A stretch of 64,000 bases of DNA from Misgurnus anguillicaudatus. Its lineage: Eukaryota; Chordata; Actinopteri; Cypriniformes; Cobitidae. A program made the translations under genes and the position numbers. The notes beneath the pieces were generated by a model. It saw only the letters and a list, made by a program, of their open reading frames with translations. It did not search any database and had not been told where the DNA came from. The DNA is taken from the NCBI RefSeq assembly GCF_027580225.2, contig NC_073354.2:25874001-25938000 (forward strand), in the 5' to 3' direction. The stretch's first letter is position 1. Each line of letters opens with the position of its first letter. Below, one piece after another: positions 1 to 64,000 of this stretch.

Positions 1-530
1 TGCGACGCTTCGATAGCATTTAGCTTAGCCCCATTCATTCAACGGCACCATCCAGAGACAAAGCCAGAAGTGACCAAACACATCAACGTTCCCCCCACTC
101 AAGACGAGCAGCCACACGAGCAAGTTTGGTGGCACAAAACAAAACGCAGCGCCTCTCTAAGCGGATTTAAAAGAGGAACTATATTTTATGGCGTAATAGC
201 ACTTTTGGGAGTACTTCGACTCGCCTTAAAAGTCCGCTCCCCTTCTCACTCTCATCATGGTAGAGGGAGGGTGTTACTGCGAAGAGTCGAAGTTCTCCCA
301 AAAGTGCTATTACGCCATAAAATGTAGCTCCTCTTTTAAATCCGCTTAGAAAAGTGCTACGTTTTATTTTGTACCACCAAACTTGCTCGTATAACTACTC
401 GTCTTAAATAGGAAAAACGTTGATGTGTTTGGTCACTTCTAACTTTATCTCTAAATGGTACCATTGAATGAATGGGGCTAAGCTAAATGCTATCGAAGCG
501 TCGCAGCGCGCTCCAGCGCTTACGTGCACG
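1..530. mobile_element. long foldback element (window starts inside or at it)
   Basis: The two halves are complementary: ATGGCGTAATAGCACTTTTG (~190) with its inverse at ~304, and GACGCTTCGATAGCATTTAG (3) with its inverse at ~485. The hairpin centre lies near 255. A relative of the right arm occurs at 24610-24830. Confidence 0.9.
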
Positions 531-661
531 CACACAGATGATAGAGGAATGAATCAACAATTCTTAGTTAAGGTAATAACATATTTTAATATTGAAAATG
601 AGTAGACTATTCCTTTAACATAATTATGATCAATCCTAGAAGTAGTTGATATTATAATGTA

Positions 662-1015
662 GGGCTGCATAACGATTAATTGCGATTCATCTATTGTAAA
701 ATAAAAGTTTTTGTTTACATCATATATGTGTGTGAACTGTGTATATTACGTATATATAAATATGCACACATGCATGTATAATTTTAAGAAAATATATATA
801 TATTTATATATTAAGTATTTATATTTATATAAAATATAAATTATACATAAATATACAAATTTATATACACATGTAAACATTTCTTAAATATATACATGCA
901 TGTGTGTGTATTTATCTATACAAAGTTATTATACACAGTTCACGCACATATATGATGTAAATAAAAACTTTTATTCTGCAATAGATTAAGCGCGATTAAT
1001 TGTTATGCAGCCCTA
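662..1015. mobile_element. AGGGCTG...CGATTAAT foldback MITE with 10-bp flanking repeat
   Basis: AGGGCTGCATAACGATTAAT is inverted at the right end; ATTATAATGT flanks both sides. Related copies or halves occur at 28294-28422, 42205-42535 and 61775-61865. Confidence 0.85.
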
Positions 1016-3728
1016 TTATAATGTCATTTATAACTTCCAAACAAAACCTTATGTGAACTGTGTCGTTTGTCATCTGGGATTACTGTTATAGCAATTTTTT
1101 TTAGACGTATGCAATTCTTTAAATTACTATTCAGAGCCAGTATACATTAGGTCCCTTTTAATAGCAAAGCTCAAGTACTGAGAAAGAGGCCTGACCCCAA
1201 ACCTCTGTAAGAGAGTGAATGGAGAATTTGTGTGTACAGTGCACAGAAGCTGACTGTCTTTGGTCTCTACTCTCTTTATGTCAGACCTCGCTCTCTAGAT
1301 TGTGACAGGAGGACATAGTCCAGACGCCGATGTGTCTCTTTACAAATATGTCAGACCTTCTATTTTCCCCCCACAACCGAAAACCTCAGACCTCCAAAAG
1401 TCAGGATCCCTTGCTGACAGACAGAGCAGCACAATCGACCTCGTGATCAGGCACAGACGCACAAGCACGAGGAAAAATAACTATTTACAGAGTCATTATT
1501 GCACTTATAGGCAGCTGTATGCATTTGTTGGTAGTAGTGAGTCAAATTTATACAGTAAGTGTATAAAGTGGTGTTGATTTAAGACTTGATTTTAAGACTT
1601 TTTTAAGATATCAAATAAATCTTTGGTGTCCCCAGAGTACGTATGTAAAGTTCTAGTTCAAAATACCATACAGATAATTTATTATAACATGTTAAAATTG
1701 CTAATTTGTAGGTGTGAGCAAAAATGTGTCCTTTTAAATGCAAATGAGCTGATCTTTGCACTAAAAGGCAGTGCAGTGGTTGGATAGTGCAGATTAACGG
1801 GCGGTATTATCCTCTTCTGACATCACAAGGGGAACCAAATTAAAGTATCTATTTTTTCACATGCTTGCGGAGAATGGTTTACCAAAACTAAGTTACTGGG
1901 TTGATCTTTTTCACATTTTCTAGGTTGATAGAAGCAATGGGGACCTAATTATCGCACTTAAACATAATATGTCCCCTTTAATTTACTTGATCCTTGAGAT
2001 GTTTATATTAGAGATGCATCAATATAAAATTCTTTACCTTTTTCTGAGATCTGCCGATACCAATGCCGATACAGATAGTGTGGTGGCTATATTAACTTGC
2101 ATTGACTAAATTCTGAAGATATATTGAACATTAAGTTCAAACTTTAGTGATGTTTCTTTACATATACACAGAGCTCAAATTCATTGCATTTTCCTTTTCT
2201 CTTTTGATTTGACAGTATATATCGGCCATGACTATCGTTTTTTTTAACTATCGGCCCATTGGGTACATATTGTTTTCTAGTTTGTGAGAATGGTATGCAA
2301 TTTTTCTATTATGTTTTATACTGGATATACATTGTGTAAACATTCAAATGAGCGCTTGTATTCACATATGAATTTCATAGGTTTTTGCATGTTCTGTGAT
2401 GAAACACCGATATGACAGTTAGTCACAAGACATGCAAGAACCAATAAGATTCAGTGTAAGCGTGCCACCATCTTTGAATTTACAGTTGCTGCAATATAAT
2501 TTCCCTGAATGCTAGGATTTGTATTTATTTAATGATGGATGTGCTTCAAAACCCACCACTCAATGGCACTACAAAGCTAGAAAACTCTTATTGTGCAGCT
2601 AAAGAAAGAAAGTCGTATACACCTATGATGGAGCAAATTTCATTTTTCGGTGAACTGTTTCTTTGTTAGATCATTTCTAAGGTCCTTATCACCCTGTTTG
2701 TATTTATTGTATATTTCCATAATTGATTCCCTTCATGCATTCTTTTTAAAATCTGTCAAAAGTCATTTTCCTATAGAGCACAGATTTAATTAGTAAATAG
2801 TGAATCTGTCTTAATGTGGAAGTGTTTTTGTTGATATGTGTATGTTGGTTTGGCGTTCAAGGAGGTTGACATTGAGAGACAGGGATCCCGCTACAGAATG
2901 CCTCAGTGACAGCTGGTGCAACATACCTCACAAAAATAACCCTTCTCACCCCACACTACCCACAGATTAGAGCCATACTGCCCTCCTATGGTTAAACATT
3001 TTCACAAATAAACAAATAAAGTGTGCATGTGAATTTAAGATTAATAGTGCTGGCTTAACATAAATAATGCTACTGTAATGAATTAAATTGTGATGTAATA
3101 TTGTATCTGTGTGTGCCTATTCAGTAAACTCCCAGTGTAATCATAGAAAAAATTAATTAAAATTAAACGGTAAAGAGTAATATAACTGGTCATATAACAA
3201 GACTGTATTGTCAAGGTCTGTCAGGTGCCTTGCAGTTTTGGAGTGATGCTGTATATTCAAGTGCATGGCCATCAAACAGATAATATAGGTTGGAGAATAT
3301 TGCAATAAGTGTGAATGTTTTGGACATTTCTGTGAGGTTACATTTGCATGTTTCCTTAAATAAACAAATGTGTGCACACAGGTCAGGTTCGAGCATATTA
3401 AAGGGCAGTCGATCCAGTTGAATCTAGATGGATCTGCTTTTGCCTCCGTTTTAATATTTGGGTCAGCTAACGCTTCAGATGCGCCCGTGCTACTCATATT
3501 TAATTCCTATGCTGGCTGTTGAAGTAAAAAAAGACCCCCATATCACTGTGACGCCCCCTCCTTATTCCCCCGCACCACATTGGGGTTGACCCCTCAGGGA
3601 GGAGGACCCTCAGTGTCACTTCATAGTTCATTTAGTTCATGTTGTTGTGGTTGTAGTTTAGGAAAACTGGCTACATCTTAGTAGATCTTGATAAATTGCA
3701 TTTGATGTGAACGCGTGATTTAGTCAGT
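1016..3728 (+). other. upstream of pde4dip: no gene recognised
   Basis: AT-rich sequence with fragments of dispersed repeats, for example a CCGATACCAATGCCGATAC piece near 2052 related to the element at 36652. A noncoding first exon and promoter of the CM1 transcript may lie here, but I see no decisive signal. Confidence 0.4.
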
Positions 3729-3743
3729 ATGGAGCGGAAATGA
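3729..3743 (+). promoter_or_regulatory. short upstream ORF before the CM1 start
   Basis: ATG GAG CGG AAA TGA ends 34 nt before the CM1 start codon, so it lies in the leader if this exon carries the leader contiguously. Such short upstream ORFs can damp translation; that role is inferred. Confidence 0.35.
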
Positions 3744-3777
3744 GGGGTCTGAGAACCCCAAGGTGAAGAAAGCGGTC

Positions 3778-49300
<45,523 letters not shown>

Positions 49301-49760
49301 GGTGTCAAATTAAGTCACCCTAAAGTTTAGTGATGTATATAGAGTATGCATGGTTTTAAATGGATTTGTGTGATAGACATTTGGATTAGGAATCGAGTTT
49401 TAAACCAAAGTAACTTCTCATGGGTTTATGTTGTGTGTTTGGGTTTTTATTAAACCTGCAACACTAATAATGTGCAATTATAACAACTACTGAGTTACCA
49501 GCCAGACAAGACTGTACAACACTGTAACCTTAAGTCACCTCAAGGATGAGCTGAAGATGGATGGTGCAATAATATTTTTATGGGATGTACAATCAATGAG
49601 AAAATCTCAAGAGATGTGTTTCGTTTTGTTATGTTTCAGCCAACTGCTTTTGAAGCATTAATCCTCTGCAATGTTTTGTCCATTTAAACCCAGTCTTTTT
49701 GTTTTTATTTCCTAATACTGGAATTTATCAAAATAAATATTTTTATCTTTTGGTTTTGGT
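49301..49760 (+). other. pde4dip: pde4dip 3' UTR
   Basis: AT-rich sequence after the stop with a canonical AATAAA at 49732-49737, about 430 nt downstream of the TAA. Confidence 0.6.
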
Positions 49761-49897
49761 CCAAAAAAGGTCCGTGTTGCTTTTGAAGCATTAATCCTCT
49801 GCAATGTTTTGTCCATTTACACCCAGTCTTTTTGTTTTTATTTCCTAATACTGGAATTTAATATTTTTTATCTTTTGGTTTTGGTCCAAAAAAGGTC
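49645..49897 (+). repeat. tandem duplication of a ~130-bp 3' UTR segment
   Basis: 49645-49777 and 49778-49897 are near-identical, sharing TGAAGCATTAATCCTCTGC, CCTAATACTGGAATTTA and TTTGGTCCAAAAAAGGTC. The second copy lacks about 13 bp, including the AATAAA. Confidence 0.9.
49732..49737 (+). terminator. likely polyadenylation signal of pde4dip
   Basis: AATAAA. A duplicated copy of the surrounding segment downstream has lost this hexamer. Confidence 0.6.
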
Positions 49898-50716
49898 ATT
49901 GTTTTATATTTCTATTTGCTGTATCAGCTCTTTCCGATGGACCATTTTATTTTTAATTTGTTTCGTTTCTTTTTGTTTTTATTTTTCAAACAATGTCTCA
50001 CTACAGCTGTTAATTCTTAGACATTGCAGATGATTTTGCAAATTTTAGATGTCATACACTACACTGGTTATAGTATTTTCATGTATGTAGCTTATCTGTT
50101 CTAACATTATGTGCAATGAACAGATTGCAATGTGAAATGCCTGTTGCCTCTGCATGCACCACATAAACACAGGCTTTCATATGCAATATTTCAGTATTAC
50201 ATCATATTATTCAGTATTTCAGTGCAATTCAGTGGGGTTTCATCTGTATGTCAACTCATCGGCCGTTTGCTATGTATATTATGTGTTTGTTTGTGAGTTT
50301 AGGATTTCAGCGAGTCTGTGTTTACTGTCAAAGGTCCGGCATACAACAAAATGAATGTTAAAATACTTCTGATGCACAGAGAGAGGTCAAACTCTGTATG
50401 ACAATCAATCTCAGATATTTGTAATCTTTTTTGGAAATGCAGCAACTGCACAATTTGATTTTAAATTTCCCTTTGTAAAGCAATGTACATGGAAAGATTA
50501 GTTAAAAAAGCCTCTGTTCATACTTAATGCATGTGTATATGAGTGAAAGGCTTGTTGAGGTAACTCATTAAAAAGGGAATCTTATACACATAATGATCAA
50601 TGTGTGTTTTTACTTTGCTGGATCTAAAGTTTTAAGCACTGCTTGCCTTGTAATGTATGAATTTTATTCAGATTTTCGTTGACAAAACATCTTATAAGAT
50701 GTTTTGATATATATGT

Positions 50717-51450
50717 GGGTGATTCTCTCGAAAACTTGGTTTTAAAAATGTCAAGCATGAAAATGTAAAAATTGCTTAAATTTACTTTTTTTCCTACCAG
50801 ACATTGAAAAACAAAGTCTGGAGTAAATGGGAACATTAATTTAAAAAATTTTACTTATCATTTAACATTTTGTAACATAATTTAAAAAATTATTCCTAAA
50901 AAATCTCATTACCGCCAACAGTCAGAAAACATCAACACTGACATATTTTTAAAATGACATGACAAATTTGAAAGAACATAATTTGGAGATTCTGCATTTG
51001 CATTTAAAATCAAAGTATTATGCTTCTATTAATTAAATTAACATTTAATAAGCATCTGTTGCGGTAATGATAATCAAAATGTCGTGTAAGCATTCTGACA
51101 AGACAATATTTCAAATTAACTGTATAAAAAATGATCTTACCTGGTAGCCATCTTGAAGTAACTGGTCCATGTGCTTGGTCACTCAAAATCAAACTTTATT
51201 AAAAATCTGTATGTGTGCTTAAACTGTTCTCAAAAAGTGTTGCGGAGGATGAGAACATCAGGCATGGACACATCATTTTCCTAATTTTTTTTCATTATTA
51301 TAATACATGAATATTCAGTAAATATTTTTTCTGTCATCTAAAGTAGTCTAGCAAAACATCCATTAATTTTTTTTCTTAATATTTTTGTGTTAATTTGATT
51401 AAATTACAACATAACGCATATTCAAACACAGCCGGACACATTGCGGTAAT
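50717..51450. mobile_element. dispersed TIR element, diverged copy 3
   Basis: GGGTGATTCTCTCGAAAAC start, CTGGTAGCCATCTTGA in the middle, and GCGGTAATGAGAATTTCAG near the far end. The right boundary is uncertain. Confidence 0.6.
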
Positions 51451-51835
51451 GAGAATTTCAGCAGAAAATTAGATAAAATTTACAATTATAAATTCTTATG
51501 TTGAAATCACACATTGTGCAAGGTAGAACACAGTATTGTGTTAATTCTGATGCTTTTTAATGTTACTATATTACACATTTTAAAGCTAAAAATCATTAGT
51601 GCCGTGGTGTTTCAATGGTTTCGTGAGAGGCAGCTTTCCCGCGAGTGGGCGTGGTTTGAGTGCCGACACATCGGACACGCCCCCGGCGTTTGAAACGGAC
51701 AATCCTGGCTGTTTTTCTAAAATTTTGATAACTTATATATTTGGCGTTTTTTTACTCATTAAAATTTGGCACATTTTTCTGATGTGTCAAACTAACTAAG
51801 AACACATTTACTATCGGACTTTACACAGACTTTAA

Positions 51836-52197
51836 AGGTGCAGTGTGTAATTTTTAGAAAGATCTCTTGACAGAAATGCAAAATAATATACAAAACTATA
51901 TTATCAGGGGTGTATGAAGACCTTTTTATAATGAACCCTTATGTTTTTATTACCTTAGAATGAGACATTTTTATCTACATACCAAGGGTACTCTTACATG
52001 CAAGTCGCCATTTTGTGCCGCCATGTTTCTACAAACTTTTTTTATGAAGCTGTCTCCGAAGATGACATGTTTGTCCGGTGGTGGCTACTGTAGCTTCTCT
52101 ATGCGTTTTGAAAGCGAGAGGTGAGCAGTTAACTGAGCCAATGGTTGCAATTCGCAACCTCACCACTAGATGCCACTAAAATTTACACACTGCACCT
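51836..52197. mobile_element. TTAA-flanked MITE (AGGTGCAGTGTGTAA)
   Basis: 362 bp, AGGTGCAGTGTGTAA at the left and its inverse TTTACACACTGCACCT at the right, with TTAA on each side. Confidence 0.92.
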
Positions 52198-52200
52198 TTA

Positions 52201-52427
52201 AGGGGTGGATTCCCGAACAGGGCTTATCCCAGTCCCAGACTAAAATGCATGTTTAAAGCGTTTTAATTTTAAAACACCGTGTCCTGTTTCATTTTAACAT
52301 CGGTGACATAGTTTTGTCTTAAGATGCACACCTGTGTTTTTTGTAAGGTTTGTTGGTAAAAACTTCTTAAATGACCTATAAGGCCTAGTCCTGTATTAAT
52401 CTAAACCCTGTCTGGGAAACCACCCCT
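52201..52427. mobile_element. AGGGGTGGATTCCCG MITE abutting the previous one
   Basis: AGGGGTGGATTCCCGAACAGG at the left, CCCTGTCTGGGAAACCACCCC at the right. A decayed relative lies at 57597-57835 (CAGACTAAAATGCATGTTG, AAGGCCTAGTCCTGGATTA). Confidence 0.85.
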
Positions 52428-52960
52428 AAATGTATTTATTGGGCACTTTTGCCACTCATCAAAGTGACTTCAACAGTTGACTTATTCATTTTAATAATAC
52501 ACATTTGGACCAGCAGATGGCGCAGTATATTTACTTCATATTAGGTCTTACATGCTTAACACATTGCCCATACATTTGTCATGGTGAAATGGTTACACTA
52601 TCTAATCTTGGCTATCATTCAAACATTTACATAGCTCTGACCTTTGTTTATGATTTACATACAAACACACTGTACTGTGTAGAGTAACTAGTTAGTTAGT
52701 CCTTTAATATTCTCAGTCAAGCTCTTTTCTTATCAAAAGGCAATGCTTTGTACTGTACTGTACTGTACTGAAGTAAATCCATACACACTGAGAAATCCAG
52801 TGCTTGTGTCAGAGTTATATAAGCATTTAGATGTCTACTGTAAAATGTGTAATCCTTTGTTACAGTACACCAAAGAAATGATGGGTTTTTCAACCCACAA
52901 ACCCAACAATTAACATAGAAAATGTACGTTTTGCTTTTCATTTTGACCATACACACTTAA

Positions 52961-53276
52961 AAGGATAGTTCCCCCCAAAATGAAAATTAGCCCATATTTT
53001 ACTAACCCTCAAGATACCTAAGGTGTATATCACTTTCTTCTTTCAGCCAAAACAAAGTAAAAGTTACTAAAAATAAATAATAATAAAAGTCTGACTCTTT
53101 CTAGCTTTATAATGGGACTGGATAGTGCCCCATTTTTAAAGCTCCAAAAAGGCCATTCATCCATCAAAATCTAACTACTACAATAACAGTATGGACTAGT
53201 TTTTGATGGATGATGAACTTTACACATAAAAGTAAAATATGGGCTTTTTTTTTGAGGGGGGGGGGTAATTATTCCT
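52961..53276. mobile_element. TTAA-flanked common MITE
   Basis: AAGGATAGTTCCCCCCAAAA at the left and GGGGTAATTATTCCT at the right, with TTAA flanking both sides. Confidence 0.8.
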
Positions 53277-53399
53277 TTAACATACGTATTATGCCAATTA
53301 GACAAGAATGTGATTTGTGCAAAAAAAAACATCACAACAAACTATTAAAATACAGCCTTTAATATAAACAGGAGTTTCTAAACAGTTTCTAAATCATTG

Positions 53400-54006
53400 A
53401 GGATAAAAGGCCACACGTTACACCCAATGTACAGTCGAGGGAACCCGCATGTAAAACAAATTATAAGGCACATCTCTTTGTTTCGTAGTGTGCAAAACAA
53501 TTCATTGTCTGACATACATATGTATTAAAATGACAAAATGATGAACCCACTAACTGATATCACACCCATCTCCCATCCAAAGTACAGACAGCACAATCTG
53601 GACTGTTGCCCTTGTTTGTACAAACAACTAAGTGGAAACAAAGTTAACAATGTAAACTATAAAAAACAAGGATATGTAATTAATTGTATTTATTTATTTC
53701 AATAGTCCCTATTTAACTGTGAATGCAATAATACTTTGGTTTATGTATTATTTCAGGATTTTAATCCTGATAAGCATACAGGGTCATAAAGTCTTAGCTG
53801 GTGCTTTAATATATATCTAAAGCATCAACCAACAATGTGACAAAATAAAATGTAAACAGGAACTATTTGTGGTGCACCAATCTCAGTGTAAAACACCATT
53901 ATGGAGATATTTTGGACAGATATGCTTTGGTTTTTGGTGCGCGTGTAAACACATGCAAGACTTCACACACAGACACACACTCCTCTCTCACATACACAGA
54001 GATTCA
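53400..54006 (-). other. slc25a24: likely slc25a24 3' UTR
   Basis: A noncoding stretch following the stop codon on the minus strand. A minus-strand AATAAA-type signal occurs at 53689-53698. The true end is not determined. Confidence 0.4.

Positions 54007-64000
<9,994 letters not shown>

Noticed and set aside
3763..3777. GTG start five codons upstream of the CM1 ATG
   Set aside because: Non-ATG starts are not expected here, and the ATG at 3778 aligns with the known family start.

Overview
The window looks like nuclear DNA from a teleost fish, probably a cyprinid. It has short exons with GT-AG introns, an AT-rich background, dense TTAA-, TA- and 8-bp-flanked miniature inverted-repeat transposons (MITEs), an intact Tc1/mariner element, tRNA-derived SINE pieces, and many microsatellites. 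I recognise two protein-coding genes, arranged tail to tail.

(1) Positions 3778-49300, plus strand: pde4dip (myomegalin), a large coiled-coil centrosome/Golgi scaffold. I could place 40 certain coding exons, whose splice phases agree at every junction except one, plus one candidate exon. The gene has three apparent starts. The first (3778) gives a CM1-domain form that should recruit gamma-tubulin complexes. The second (17228-18400) is a single large alternative first exon with a C-x2-C...C-x2-C N-terminus and a SxIP-type EB1-binding motif. The third (34879-35021) is a putative alternative first exon with a strong Kozak context; its phase fits the exon at 38337 and predicts an 856-residue C-terminal form. 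The 3' half carries a conserved CM2-like block at 44878-45071 and ends at a TAA at 49298-49300. The one inconsistent junction (25181 to 27559) is out of frame unless an unplaced exon lies between; a 67-nt candidate at 25277-25343 has exactly the required phases.

(2) Positions 54007 to beyond 64000, minus strand: the 3' (carrier-domain) part of slc25a24, the SCaMC-1 calcium-regulated ATP-Mg/phosphate carrier of the mitochondrial inner membrane. Six exons are visible; the EF-hand exons lie outside the window. The last splice junction is off by one base, which would break the C-terminus unless it is an assembly error or an unusual splice.

The introns and the 4.7-kb gap between the genes are packed with mobile elements, often nested. 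Examples are a Tc1 element with a full-length transposase (58020-59638) and a RecQ-helicase-carrying fragment (about 59710-60235), both lying between the ends of an older inverted-repeat element; a TTA-flanked 1.5-kb element (55297-56842) holding a TTAA MITE and a foldback; and a hAT-like foldback with a second foldback inside (46641-47213). Tandem arrays include a 21-bp CACGTG-containing minisatellite (4862-5187), a higher-order GATA array (15991-16425), and a 12-bp minisatellite that makes up nearly a whole intron (30655-32014).
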